A DNA stretch of 64,000 nucleotides from Streptomyces coeruleorubidus (GTDB lineage: Bacteria; Actinomycetota; Actinomycetes; Streptomycetales; Streptomycetaceae): positions 7,254,001 through 7,318,000 of the forward strand of contig NZ_CP118527.1 in NCBI RefSeq assembly GCF_028885415.1. Reading direction: 5' to 3'. The notes under the pieces were generated by a model. It searched no databases. It was given only the letters and a program-made list of their open reading frames with translations, and was not told the origin of the DNA. This document shows, piece by piece, positions 34,774 through 43,702 of this stretch. The position numbers and the translations under genes were made by a program. The first letter of the stretch is position 1. The number at the start of each line of letters is the position of its first letter.

Positions 34774-37650
34774 ATGACAGAGACGGCGAGTGGTCCGGCA
34801 CGGAGTTCCCGCGCCAAGAGCACCAAGGCGAGCAAGGGCCTGCGTATCGAGCGCATCCACACCACCCCTGGGGTCCACCCGTACGACGAGGTGGCCTGGG
34901 AGCGCCGTGACGTCGTCATGACCAACTGGCGCGACGGCTCGGTCAACTTCGAGCAGCGCGGCGTCGAGTTCCCCGACTTCTGGTCGGTGAACGCGGTCAA
35001 CATCGTCACCAGCAAGTACTTCCGCGGTGCCGTGGGCACCCCGCAGCGCGAGACCAGCCTCAAGCAGCTGATCGACCGCATCGTGAAGACGTACCGGAAG
35101 GCCGGAGAGGACCACAAGTACTTCGCCTCGCCCGCCGACGCCGAGATCTTCGAGCACGAGCTGGCGTACGCCCTCCTGCACCAGATCTTCAGCTTCAACA
35201 GCCCTGTCTGGTTCAACGTCGGCACCAAGCAGCCCCAGCAGGTCTCCGCCTGCTTCATCCTGTCCGTCGACGACTCCATGGAGTCGATCCTCGACTGGTA
35301 CAAGGAAGAGGGCATGATCTTCAAGGGCGGCTCCGGTGCCGGCCTGAACCTCTCCCGGATCCGTTCCTCCAAGGAACTGCTGTCCTCCGGCGGCAACGCC
35401 TCCGGCCCGGTCTCCTTCATGCGCGGTGCCGACGCCTCCGCAGGAACGATCAAGTCCGGTGGCGCCACCCGCCGCGCCGCCAAGATGGTCGTCCTCGACG
35501 TCGACCACCCGGACATCGAGGACTTCATCGAGACCAAGGTCAAGGAAGAGGAGAAGATCCGCGTCCTGCGCGACGCGGGCTTCGACATGGACCTGGGCGG
35601 CGACGACATCGCGTCCGTCCAGTACCAGAACGCCAACAACTCGGTCCGTGTGAACGACGAGTTCATGACGGCCGTGGAGCAGGGCGGCCAGTTCGGCCTG
35701 CGGGGCCGGATGACCGGCGAGGTCATCGAGGAGGTCGACGCCAAGTCGCTCTTCCGCAAGATCGCCGAGGCCGCCTGGGCCTGCGCCGACCCCGGCATCC
35801 AGTACGACGACACCATCAACAACTGGCACACCTGCCCCGAGTCCGGCCGGATCACCGCGTCGAACCCGTGCAGCGAGTACATGCACCTGGACAACACGTC
35901 CTGCAACCTGGCCTCGCTGAACCTGATGAAGTTCCTGAAGGACGACGGCAAGGGCAACCAGTCCTTCGAGGCCGAGCGCTTCCAGAAGGTCGTCGAGCTG
36001 GTCATCACCGCGATGGACATCTCGATCTGCTTCGCGGACTTCCCCACCCAGAAGATCGGCGAGAACACGCGCGCGTTCCGCCAGCTCGGCATCGGCTACG
36101 CCAACCTCGGCGCCCTGCTGATGGCCACCGGCCACGCCTACGATTCCGACGGTGGCCGCTCGCTCGCCGGTTCCATCACCTCCCTGATGACCGGCACGGC
36201 ATACCGCCGCTCCGCCGAACTCGCCGCGGTCGTCGGCCCGTACGACGGCTACGCCCGCAACGCCGACGCCCACAAGCGCGTCATGAAGCAGCACTCCGAC
36301 GCCAACGACAAGGCCGTCCGCATGGACGACCTGGACACCCCGGTGTGGGCCGCCGCCAGCGAGGCCTGGGGAGACGTGCTGCGCCTCGGCGAGAAGAACG
36401 GTTTCCGTAACTCCCAGGCGTCCGTGCTCGCCCCGACCGGCACCATCGGCCTCGCGATGTCCTGCGACACCACCGGTGTCGAGCCCGACCTCGCGCTGGT
36501 CAAGTTCAAGAAGCTGGTCGGCGGCGGCTCGATGCAAATCGTCAACGGCACCGTTCCGCAGGCCCTGCGCCGCCTGGGCTACATGGAAGAGCAGATCGAG
36601 GCGATCGTCGCCCACATCGCCGAGCACGGCAACGTGATCGACGCCCCGGGCCTCAAGCCCGAGCACTACGAGGTGTTCGACTGCGCCATGGGCGAGCGGG
36701 CCATCTCCCCGATGGGCCACGTCCGCATGATGGCCGCGATCCAGCCGTGGATCTCCGGCGCCATCTCCAAGACGGTCAACATGCCGGAGACGGCGACCGT
36801 CGAGGAGGTCGAGGAGATCTACTTCGAGGCCTGGAAGCTGGGCGTCAAGGCGCTCGCGATCTACCGCGACAACTGCAAGGTCGGCCAGCCGCTCTCCACC
36901 AAGAAGTGGGAGGAGAAGGCCGAGGAGCCCGCCGCCGTCGAGCCCCAGGTCGAGAAGGTCGTCGAGTACCGCCCGGTCCGCAGGCGCCTCCCCAAGGGCC
37001 GTCCCGGCATCACGACGTCCTTCACGGTCGGCGGCGCCGAGGGCTACATGACCGCCAACTCCTACCCGGACGACGGTCTCGGCGAGGTCTTCCTGAAGAT
37101 GTCCAAGCAGGGCTCGACCCTCGCGGGCATGATGGACGCCTTCTCCATCGCGGTCTCCGTCGGCCTCCAGTACGGCGTCCCGCTGGAGACGTACGTCTCG
37201 AAGTTCACGAACATGCGCTTCGAGCCGGCCGGTATGACGGACGACCCGGACGTGCGGATGGCGCAGTCGATCGTCGACTACATCTTCCGCCGCCTGGCGC
37301 TGGACTTCCTGCCGTTCGAGACGCGCTCCGCGCTCGGCATCCACTCCGCCGAGGAGCGCCAGCGTCACCTGGAGACCGGTTCGTACGAGCCGAACGAGGA
37401 CGAGGTCGACGTCGAGGGTCTGGCCCAGTCGGCGCCGCGCGCCCAGGAGCTGAAGGCCGTCTCCGAGCCGAAGAAGGAAGAGGCGGCAACGCCCGCCCCG
37501 CAGCAGGCCCACACCAGCGCCGAACTGGTGGAGATGCAGCTGGGCATCCAGGCCGACGCCCCGCTGTGCTTCTCCTGCGGTACGAAGATGCAGCGCGCCG
37601 GTTCCTGCTACATCTGCGAGGGCTGCGGCTCGACCAGCGGTTGCAGCTGA
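34774..37650 (+). CDS. nrdJ: Adenosylcobalamin-dependent ribonucleotide reductase (class II)
   Basis: 958 residues from the ATG at 34774 (GGGAGG upstream). NrdJ makes deoxyribonucleotides using B12 and works with or without oxygen. The catalytic barrel includes FNSPVWFNVG, ACFILSVDDSM, the NPCSEYMHLDNTSCNLASLNL finger loop and LAPTGTIGLAMSCDTTGVEPD. A C-terminal zinc-ribbon, CFSCGTKMQRAGSCYICEGC, is followed by the terminal TSGCS, probably the electron-relay cysteines. The gene shares the NrdR-boxed promoter region with nrdR and ends at a strong terminator. Confidence 0.97.
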   Translation: MTETASGPARSSRAKSTKASKGLRIERIHTTPGVHPYDEVAWERRDVVMTNWRDGSVNFEQRGVEFPDFWSVNAVNIVTSKYFRGAVGTPQRETSLKQLIDRIVKTYRKAGEDHKYFASPADAEIFEHELAYALLHQIFSFNSPVWFNVGTKQPQQVSACFILSVDDSMESILDWYKEEGMIFKGGSGAGLNLSRIRSSKELLSSGGNASGPVSFMRGADASAGTIKSGGATRRAAKMVVLDVDHPDIEDFIETKVKEEEKIRVLRDAGFDMDLGGDDIASVQYQNANNSVRVNDEFMTAVEQGGQFGLRGRMTGEVIEEVDAKSLFRKIAEAAWACADPGIQYDDTINNWHTCPESGRITASNPCSEYMHLDNTSCNLASLNLMKFLKDDGKGNQSFEAERFQKVVELVITAMDISICFADFPTQKIGENTRAFRQLGIGYANLGALLMATGHAYDSDGGRSLAGSITSLMTGTAYRRSAELAAVVGPYDGYARNADAHKRVMKQHSDANDKAVRMDDLDTPVWAAASEAWGDVLRLGEKNGFRNSQASVLAPTGTIGLAMSCDTTGVEPDLALVKFKKLVGGGSMQIVNGTVPQALRRLGYMEEQIEAIVAHIAEHGNVIDAPGLKPEHYEVFDCAMGERAISPMGHVRMMAAIQPWISGAISKTVNMPETATVEEVEEIYFEAWKLGVKALAIYRDNCKVGQPLSTKKWEEKAEEPAAVEPQVEKVVEYRPVRRRLPKGRPGITTSFTVGGAEGYMTANSYPDDGLGEVFLKMSKQGSTLAGMMDAFSIAVSVGLQYGVPLETYVSKFTNMRFEPAGMTDDPDVRMAQSIVDYIFRRLALDFLPFETRSALGIHSAEERQRHLETGSYEPNEDEVDVEGLAQSAPRAQELKAVSEPKKEEAATPAPQQAHTSAELVEMQLGIQADAPLCFSCGTKMQRAGSCYICEGCGSTSGCS

Positions 37651-37670
37651 CGCCGAGGGCCTGAGCCGAT

Positions 37671-37709
37671 GACAGAGGGGCACCGCCTTCGGGCGGTGCC
37701 CCTCTTGTC
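37671..37709. terminator. Bidirectional terminator after nrdJ
   Basis: The left arm at 37671-37687 and the right arm at 37692-37709 form a 17-bp stem (AGGGGCACCGCC core) with one bulged base and a TTCG tetraloop, between convergent genes. Confidence 0.88.
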
Positions 37710-37710
37710 G

Positions 37711-38544
37711 TCACGGGCCGCGGATGTCGGAGAGCCTGTCCCGTACGCCGTCCAGCCCCGAACGGACGGTGTCCTGGTCGCCGATGTCCAACCCGTGCGT
37801 GACCTCGTACCAGGGGCCCAGGCGGTGCCAGATGCGGGAGCGTTCGCGCAGCGCCGGTGGTGCCGCGTAGGCGGTGATGCAGGCCTCGGCGAACGCCGGT
37901 GAGGTGCCGTTGAGCGCCCATGCCAGGTCGATGGCGGGGTCCCCGATGTGCGCGTCGCCGAAGTCGATGACGCCCGTGAGGGCACCGTCCTGGGCCAGCA
38001 GGTGCTCGGGTCCGAGATCCCCGTGGACGAGGGCCTCGGCGGGCAGCCTGCTGACGGCCTTCAGCAGGTCGGAGGCGGGGGCGCGCCGATCCGGCGGCAG
38101 GAGGGGCAGCACGCGAGCCCGGAAGTCGTCCGCCAGGGCCGCGCGTTCCAGGAGCACTTCCCGCGCGGGCGGCACACCGCGTCGCACGGCCTCTTCGGTG
38201 TCCGCACTGTGCAGTGCCCGCAGGAACAGCCCCAAGACGCGTCCCTGGAAGGCGTCCGGCTCTGCCAGCGGTTCGCCCGGGACCAGGGCGTGCCGCACGA
38301 TGAGCGGATCGCCTGCCAGGATGTGGGGCACCGGCACAGCGAGCGGCACGTACGGCGCGAGCCATGGCAGCAGGCGGGTCTCCGTCCGAAGTTGCCGTTC
38401 CACGTCCGGGCGGCGGGGACGGCGTTCGACCCAGCGGCCGTCGACCAGCCGGGCCTCGCAGTCCCAGCCGTCCGGGAACACCCAGTTCACCCCTGGCTCC
38501 TGCGGGCTCGCGGGGGAGAGAGACTCAGGGCCGGTGTGCGGCAC
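37711..38544 (-). CDS. Aminoglycoside-phosphotransferase-like kinase
   Basis: 277 residues from the GTG at 38544 (AGGA six bases upstream). The APH/choline-kinase fold is recognisable by WVFPDGWDCEARLVDGRWVERR, HALVPGEPL, the Brenner-type VHGDLGPEHLL catalytic loop and GVIDFGDAHIGDPAIDLAWA (metal-binding Asp). The catalytic loop has His where many APH enzymes have Asn, a variation I recall from macrolide-kinase relatives. Its start overlaps the end of the TerD gene by 20 bp, so the two are translationally coupled. Resistance or metabolic function cannot be told apart from sequence. Confidence 0.8.
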   Translation of the reverse strand: MPHTGPESLSPASPQEPGVNWVFPDGWDCEARLVDGRWVERRPRRPDVERQLRTETRLLPWLAPYVPLAVPVPHILAGDPLIVRHALVPGEPLAEPDAFQGRVLGLFLRALHSADTEEAVRRGVPPAREVLLERAALADDFRARVLPLLPPDRRAPASDLLKAVSRLPAEALVHGDLGPEHLLAQDGALTGVIDFGDAHIGDPAIDLAWALNGTSPAFAEACITAYAAPPALRERSRIWHRLGPWYEVTHGLDIGDQDTVRSGLDGVRDRLSDIRGP

Positions 38545-39058
38545 CCATCGTCCTGGCGAAGTCCACGGGATCACCCTCGAAACCACGCAGGCCGGGGTTG
38601 AAGTCCCAGGGACCGGAACCGTCGCGGACGAACTCCGCGACCGTCGCCGCCGTGGCCCCCAGAACACCCCCGAAGTTGTCCTCGGCCAGGACGGTGTATC
38701 CCTCGCGGATGCGTAGTCCTGGGTTCACCACACTGACGAAAGTGCGCTCCGCCGGGCGTTGCTGGATGACGACACCGACCACCACGCGCGCGTACCGGCC
38801 GTCGAGCCGGTCGAGTTCCAGCGTCATGACCTCGTCGTAGCCGAAGCCCTGGCCGTCCTTGCTGTCCCGGTTGAGATAGATGGTGCCGTCGGGGGAGCGG
38901 CTGTCGAAGTGCACCACATAGGCGGGATCGCCGTGCGGATCGTCCGCCGGATAGGTCGCCGCGACGAGGTCCAGGTCGGTGGACGGCTGCCCCGCCGGAC
39001 TGGGATCCCACCGCACCGCGATCTCGACCTTGCGAAGCCCCTTGTTGAGCCCGTCCAC
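38525..39058 (-). CDS. TerD-family (tellurium-resistance domain) protein
   Basis: 177 residues, GTG with GGGGA five bases upstream. The protein is a single TerD beta-sandwich: RKVEIAVRWDP, DLDLVAATYPAD, VVHFDSRSPDGTIYLNRDSKDGQGFGYDEVMTLELDRL (the acidic Ca2+-binding region) and GYTVLAEDNFGGVLGATAATVAEFVRDGSG. TerD proteins bind calcium and act in stress and chemical-resistance pathways, and Streptomyces carry many. Unusually, its 3' end overlaps the start of a kinase gene, suggesting the two products act together. Confidence 0.88.
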   Translation of the reverse strand: MDGLNKGLRKVEIAVRWDPSPAGQPSTDLDLVAATYPADDPHGDPAYVVHFDSRSPDGTIYLNRDSKDGQGFGYDEVMTLELDRLDGRYARVVVGVVIQQRPAERTFVSVVNPGLRIREGYTVLAEDNFGGVLGATAATVAEFVRDGSGPWDFNPGLRGFEGDPVDFARTMGAAHRP

Positions 39059-39212
39059 CAGCGTCCCCTTCCCCGTACGACCCGCCCGTCCGCCTCAACT
39101 GCCGGGCACTCACGACTGTTTGTCCATCCTGCCACGCGTGCGGGTGCGCGCGCCGGAGAGCGGCCCAGCCGAGAGTGACCTGCGCCACGCTCCGTGGCCT
39201 TACCATGGCGCG

Positions 39213-39818
39213 GTGCTGGTCAAGTGGATTCGCTGCACCGTGGTGGACCGCCGCGGTTTCGAGCGGGGGCAGCGGAAGTGGGCGGGGCTTCTGGGGGAGC
39301 CGGGGTTTCGGGGACAGGGGGGTGGCTGGAGCCGGGGGCGGCCGGGCGTGGCACACATCTTCGCCTTCTGGGAGAGCCGCGCCTTCTACGACTCCTTCAT
39401 GGCCCGGTCTCACGACCGGCTCGCGTCGGCCCAGTCGGGCACGTTCAAGGACGCCCAGGTCAGGCTCTTCGACTACCGCTTCGACGTGAAGACCGGCTTC
39501 GAACCGCGCTTCACGGACGCCGACCTGCTGCGTGTGGCGCTCTGCCGGGTCCACGAGGAGCGGGTCGAGCACTTCGTGCTGATGCAGGAGAAGGTGTGGA
39601 ACCCGGCAATGGCCGGCTCGCCCGGCATGGTGCGCGGGCTGTTCGGGGAGGCGCCGGGGAACGAGTTCATGGTGCTGTCGATGTGGCGGTCGGCCGCCGA
39701 GCACGGCAAGTACCGCACCGAACGCGTGGAGCGGCTCGCCCTGCGAGCCCAGACGGAGGCGGACGTGGCGGCGCTCACCGGGGACGTCGTGGACATGGAG
39801 CCGAGCTGGACGGTCTGA
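39213..39818 (+). CDS. DUF4937/YdbC-like protein
   Basis: 201 residues from the GTG at 39213, which gives VLVKWIRCTV at the start. The order VKWIRCTV...FARGQRKW-type helix, AHIFAFWESRAFYDSFM, and FVLMQEKVWNPAMAGSPGMVRGLFGE...EFMVLSMWRSAAEHGKY resembles a duplicated dimeric alpha-beta barrel (antibiotic monooxygenase-like) fold. Both halves have an F/MxxSxW or AFWES segment. No enzymatic residue assignment is possible. It stands alone between the TerD gene and the phosphatase gene. Confidence 0.65.
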   Translation: MLVKWIRCTVVDRRGFERGQRKWAGLLGEPGFRGQGGGWSRGRPGVAHIFAFWESRAFYDSFMARSHDRLASAQSGTFKDAQVRLFDYRFDVKTGFEPRFTDADLLRVALCRVHEERVEHFVLMQEKVWNPAMAGSPGMVRGLFGEAPGNEFMVLSMWRSAAEHGKYRTERVERLALRAQTEADVAALTGDVVDMEPSWTV

Positions 39819-39956
39819 CTCCGGGCGGGTCGGACAGCTCCGGACCGATTGATCCCGGTCGGACAGGTGTGCGACCAGTGTGATCTGTGGTGCAGGATGT
39901 GTGTGACCTACGTTGTTTGGGCGCGGTACGAGTGCTCGACGGGCCCTCACCCGATC

Positions 39957-39971
39957 TAGGGTTTTGGCATG
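39957..39971 (+). promoter_or_regulatory. Leaderless promoter of the phosphatase gene
   Basis: TAGGGT (39957-39962) is followed by six bases and the ATG at 39969; no Shine-Dalgarno sequence is present. Confidence 0.5.
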
Positions 39972-40628
39972 GCACGACCACGGCGCATCGTCCTTGTCCG
40001 GCACGGCGAGTCAACGGGCAATGTTGATGACTCCGTGTACGAGCGTGAGCCCGACCACGCCCTGGCGCTGACCGAGCGGGGCCGGCGGCAGGCGGAGGCG
40101 ACGGGCGAGCAGCTGCGCGAGCTGTTCGGCGGCGAGCGCGTCAGCGTGTACGTCTCCCCGTACCGCCGAACCCACGAGACGCTGCGCGCCTTCCGTCTCG
40201 ACCCCGGGCTCATACGGGTGCGCGAGGAACCCCGGCTGCGCGAGCAGGACTGGGGCAACTGGCAGGACCGGGACGAGGTCCGCCTGCAGAAGACCTACCG
40301 TGACGCCTACGGCCACTTCTTCTACCGCTTCGCCCAGGGCGAGTCCGGCGCCGACGTCTACGACCGGGTCGGCGGCTTCCTGGAGAGCCTGTTCCGCAGC
40401 TTCGAGGACCCCGACCATCCGCCGAACGTCCTGATCGTCACCCACGGTCTGGCCATGCGGCTGTTCTGCATGCGGTGGTTCCACTGGACGGTCGCGGAGT
40501 TCGAGTCGCTGTCGAACCCGGGGAACGGCGAGGTGCGGATGCTCGTTCTGGGAGACGACGGCAAGTACACGCTTGACCGGCCGTTCGACCGCTGGCGAGA
40601 TCCCGAGCCCTACGGGATCACCGGATAG
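39969..40628 (+). CDS. Histidine phosphatase (phosphoglycerate-mutase-like)
   Basis: 219 residues. The RHG motif (IVLVRHGESTGN, phospho-acceptor His12) opens the protein. The second core is complete: VSPYRRTHET, the acidic REQDWGNWQ loop and VTHGLAMRL with the second His. The W-rich loop is of the type seen in broad-specificity phosphatases rather than in glycolytic mutases. An ADP-ribosylglycohydrolase gene follows after 12 bp, making a likely two-gene operon. Confidence 0.9.
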   Translation: MARPRRIVLVRHGESTGNVDDSVYEREPDHALALTERGRRQAEATGEQLRELFGGERVSVYVSPYRRTHETLRAFRLDPGLIRVREEPRLREQDWGNWQDRDEVRLQKTYRDAYGHFFYRFAQGESGADVYDRVGGFLESLFRSFEDPDHPPNVLIVTHGLAMRLFCMRWFHWTVAEFESLSNPGNGEVRMLVLGDDGKYTLDRPFDRWRDPEPYGITG

Positions 40629-40640
40629 AGTGGCAGGGCG

Positions 40641-41546
40641 ATGACCGCTGACTCCTCCCCCGACGTGCGCCTGGACCGCGCCCTGGCCAGCCTGCGCGGA
40701 CTGTCCGTCGGGGACGCCCTGGGCTCCCAGTACTTCGTGCCGGTGAACTACCCTCTGCTGAAGCGCCGCGAAGTGCCGTCCGGGCCGTGGCAGTGGACGG
40801 ACGACACGGAGATGGCCGGCTCCGTCGTCGCCGTCCTGGTCGCTCACCACCGCATCGACCAGGACGCTCTGGCCCGCTCCTTCGCAGAGCACCACGATTT
40901 CGACCGGGGCTACGGTCCCGCGGTCAACCGCCTGCTGCGGCTCGTCCGGGAGGGCGGCGACTGGCGCGAACTCGCCGCCGCGCTCTTCAACGGACAGGGG
41001 TCCTGGGGCAACGGCGCCGCGATGCGGATCGCCCCGCTGGGCGCCTGGTACGCGGACGACCCGGAGCAGGCGACCCACCAGGCGGAGATCTCGGCCTACA
41101 CCACCCACCAGCATCGCGAGGCCGTCGTCGGCGCCATGGCCGTCTCCGCGGCCGCCGCGTTCGCCGCCGCCCCCGGCGGGCCGCCCGGTGCCGAGGCCCT
41201 CCTCGACGGGGTCATCGACCTGGTACCGAAGAGCGCGGTCGGCGCGGGACTGCGCCGGGCCCGGGACATGCTCGACTACGGCGACCCGGCCACGGTCGCG
41301 GCGGTACTGGGGTGCGGACGGCGGACGACCGCTCACGACACCGTGCCCTTCGCTATCTGGTCGGCAGCGCGAAGCCTCGGCGACTACCAGCAGGCGTTCT
41401 GGACGACCGCCCAGGTCGGCGGGGACGTCGACACCACCTGTGCCATCGTGGGCGGCGTGATCGCCTCGGGGAAGGCTGGGGCGCCGCCCGCCGAGTGGGT
41501 GGAGCGGACGGAGCCGCTGCCGGACTGGGTGCCCGCGTCGGTCTAG
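40641..41546 (+). CDS. ADP-ribosylglycohydrolase (DraG family)
   Basis: 301 residues. The binuclear magnesium site motifs are present: LSVGDALGSQ at the start, WTDDTEMAGS (about 52-61), GNGAAMRIAPLG, and GGDVDTTCAIVGGVIAS near the C-terminus. The family removes ADP-ribose from proteins or other acceptors. It lies 12 bp after the histidine phosphatase gene on the same strand. Removal of ADP-ribose followed by dephosphorylation of the product is a plausible but unproven joint role. Length is normal. Confidence 0.88.
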   Translation: MTADSSPDVRLDRALASLRGLSVGDALGSQYFVPVNYPLLKRREVPSGPWQWTDDTEMAGSVVAVLVAHHRIDQDALARSFAEHHDFDRGYGPAVNRLLRLVREGGDWRELAAALFNGQGSWGNGAAMRIAPLGAWYADDPEQATHQAEISAYTTHQHREAVVGAMAVSAAAAFAAAPGGPPGAEALLDGVIDLVPKSAVGAGLRRARDMLDYGDPATVAAVLGCGRRTTAHDTVPFAIWSAARSLGDYQQAFWTTAQVGGDVDTTCAIVGGVIASGKAGAPPAEWVERTEPLPDWVPASV

Positions 41547-41965
41547 CGGGTCCAGCGGTCAGAACTCTCCCGCGTCGGTTCAGCGATCGCACTTGCCTGC
41601 ATCGGTCTCGGGGGCATCGGCCTGGGGATCAGAACTCTCCGTGCACCTCGGGAACTCTCCGTGACCGGCTGCTCGTTGTCATTACATCCGCTGTGCGAGC
41701 CATGAGGCCGCACACACCGGAGATACGTGCAGGGAGCGCGAAGGGGGTGATCATGGAGGTCCTGCTCGCTGTTCTGATCCGCTGGTGGGACGCGTTCGCA
41801 CGCCGCTTGAGACATGAGCGGACGGCCGGACCGCTGCCCTCACCGCCCGTCCCCCCTGCACGGTGCGGCCAACCGCGGCCGGTCGCGGACCGGCCCGACA
41901 GTCGCCGGCCGGCCTGTTTGCGGACCGCCGGCGAGCCGTCGAAGCCGTCTCGCGATGCCTCGGCG
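41547..41965. other. Intergenic region with GAACTCTCC repeats
   Basis: 419 bases between two convergent genes. The 9-mer GAACTCTCC occurs three times (41572-41580, 41632-41640, 41652-41660). An ATG at 41754 has an AGGGGG ribosome-binding-like sequence, but its frame has no stop before running antisense through the MFS gene, so I do not call it. Confidence 0.4.
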
Positions 41966-43513
41966 TCAGCCCAGCCCCGGCCCGGCCGAGCCGGAGAGCG
42001 CCTCCAGGTCGCTCTTGCGGACCCGGATCACCAACCAGGCGGTGGCCAGGGCGAGGACGGCCATCGCCGCGGCCGGGATGAAGGCAGCGGAGATGCCCTG
42101 GGCCAGCACTTCGTGCCCCCACGGCGCGGGCAGCTGATGCGTCCTGGCGAACTCCGCCTTCTGCTCCGCGGAGCCCTCGGTCATGAACTGCGGAAGCTGC
42201 TTCTCCGCCTCGTCCCTGGTCGCCGTGCCGAAGACGGTCGTCAGGATGGACAGACCCAGCGATCCGCCCACCTGCTGCGTGGTGTTGAGCAGCCCGGACG
42301 CGGCGCCCGCCTCGTGCTGGGCGACACCGGAGACGGCGGTGAGGGTGAGCGTCACGAAGTTCAGCCCCATGCCGAAGCCGAACACCAGCATCGGACCGAG
42401 GACCCCGCCCACGTACGAGCTGTCGGAGCTGATGAGCGCCTGCCAGGCCAGTCCGATCGCCGCGAGCGCCGAGCCAAGGAGCATGAACGGCTTCGGGCCC
42501 AGCACCGGCAGGAACCGCTGCGACAGACCCGCCCCGAGCGCGATCACGACCGTCACGGGCAGGAAGGCGAGCCCCGCCTCGATCGGGCTGTAGCCGAGCA
42601 CGTTCTGCACGAACAGCACGATGTAGAAGAACATGCCGAACATCGCCGCCGCGAGGCTCAGCATGATCACGTACGTGCCCGAGCGGTTCCGGTCGGTGAA
42701 CATCCGCAGCGGGGTGATCGGCTCCTTGGCCCGGGACTCGATGATCCCGAAGGCCGCCAGCAGGACCATCGCGGCGGCGAAGGACCCGATGGTGAGGCCG
42801 TCCCGCCATCCCTCGTCCGCCGCCCGGATGAAGCCGTAGACGAGGGACGCCATGCCCGCGGTCGAGGTCACCGCGCCCGCTATGTCGAAGCGGCCGGTGT
42901 GCCGTTCGGACTCGCCGATGTAGAGCGGTGTGAGCACGGCGATCAGCACGCCGATCGGCACGTTCACGAAGAGCACCCAACGCCAGTCGAGCCACTCGGT
43001 GAGCATGCCGCCCGCGAGCAGGCCGATGGCACCACCACCCGCGGACACGGCGGCGAAGACACCGAAGGCCCGGTTGCGCTCCGGCCCCTCGGGGAACGTG
43101 GTGGTGATGAGCGCCAGCGAGGTGGGCGACGCGATCGCGCCTCCCACGCCCTGGAGGACCCGTGCGGCCAGCAACTGCCACGGCTCCTGGGCGAGCCCGC
43201 CGAGCAGCGAGGCGAAGGTGAAGAGCAGGATGCCGGTCATGAACACCCGACGGCGCCCGAGGATGTCACCGGCGCGGCCGCCGAGGAGCAGCAGTCCGCC
43301 GAAGGTGAGTGTGTAGGAGCTGACGACCCAGGTGAGGTCGGTCGTGCTGAACTTGAGCGCGTCTTGTATGTGCGGGAGCGCGATGTTCACAATCGTCGCG
43401 TCGAGTACCACCATGAGTTGGCAGGCCGCGATGACGGTGAGCGCGATGCCGGGGCGTCCCTCCCGGCGTGCCGCACCTGGCTTCTGGTCCTTGAGCAATG
43501 GAGAGGTTGTCAC
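41966..43513 (-). CDS. MFS drug-efflux transporter, DHA2 (EmrB/QacA) type
   Basis: 515 residues, GTG start with GGGGGA six bases upstream. Fourteen transmembrane helices are expected. Motifs of the family are clear: LDATIVNIALPHIQ in helix 1, WVVSSYTLTFGGLLLLGGRAGDILGRRRVF (motif A), RVLQGVGGAIASPTSLALI (motif B), and GLLAGGMLTEWLDWRWVLFVNVPIG (motif C). It should export hydrophobic compounds with proton antiport. A TetR gene is divergent, and two identical operators lie between them, so expression is probably induced by a substrate binding that repressor. Confidence 0.93.
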   Translation of the reverse strand: MTTSPLLKDQKPGAARREGRPGIALTVIAACQLMVVLDATIVNIALPHIQDALKFSTTDLTWVVSSYTLTFGGLLLLGGRAGDILGRRRVFMTGILLFTFASLLGGLAQEPWQLLAARVLQGVGGAIASPTSLALITTTFPEGPERNRAFGVFAAVSAGGGAIGLLAGGMLTEWLDWRWVLFVNVPIGVLIAVLTPLYIGESERHTGRFDIAGAVTSTAGMASLVYGFIRAADEGWRDGLTIGSFAAAMVLLAAFGIIESRAKEPITPLRMFTDRNRSGTYVIMLSLAAAMFGMFFYIVLFVQNVLGYSPIEAGLAFLPVTVVIALGAGLSQRFLPVLGPKPFMLLGSALAAIGLAWQALISSDSSYVGGVLGPMLVFGFGMGLNFVTLTLTAVSGVAQHEAGAASGLLNTTQQVGGSLGLSILTTVFGTATRDEAEKQLPQFMTEGSAEQKAEFARTHQLPAPWGHEVLAQGISAAFIPAAAMAVLALATAWLVIRVRKSDLEALSGSAGPGLG

Positions 43514-43536
43514 TATGGGTCCCCCACGAGTGCGTT

Positions 43537-43556
43537 AGTGAACGCTTGCGTTCACT
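43537..43556. promoter_or_regulatory. TetR operator, MFS-proximal
   Basis: AGTGAACGC-TT-GCGTTCACT is an inverted repeat with perfect 9-bp arms, 24 bp upstream of the MFS start codon. It is the exact reverse complement of the second operator. Confidence 0.85.
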
Positions 43557-43584
43557 GTCGCGTCAACGGTAGTGAGTCCCCGAC

Positions 43585-43604
43585 AGTGAACGCAAGCGTT
43601 CACT
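43585..43604. promoter_or_regulatory. TetR operator, regulator-proximal
   Basis: AGTGAACGC-AA-GCGTTCACT repeats the first operator in inverted orientation. The two centres are 48 bp apart. Confidence 0.85.
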
Positions 43605-43702
43605 CGTGGCGTCGTCGTGCGGTACGTCCCCCTTTGCCGCCGTCCGGCGCGTCCCCCCCATCCCCGAAATCCCCGCTTCGTCTGCTCCTTGGAGAGAGTC
43701 CG

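Noticed and set aside
34429..37683. 1084-codon open frame opposite nrdR-nrdJ
   Set aside because: It is a shadow frame; nrdJ on the other strand has all its conserved motifs.
41754..41965. ATG at 41754 with an AGGGGG ribosome-binding-like sequence
   Set aside because: Its frame has no stop until it has crossed the whole MFS gene in antisense and joined the TetR frame, so no discrete small protein is defined.
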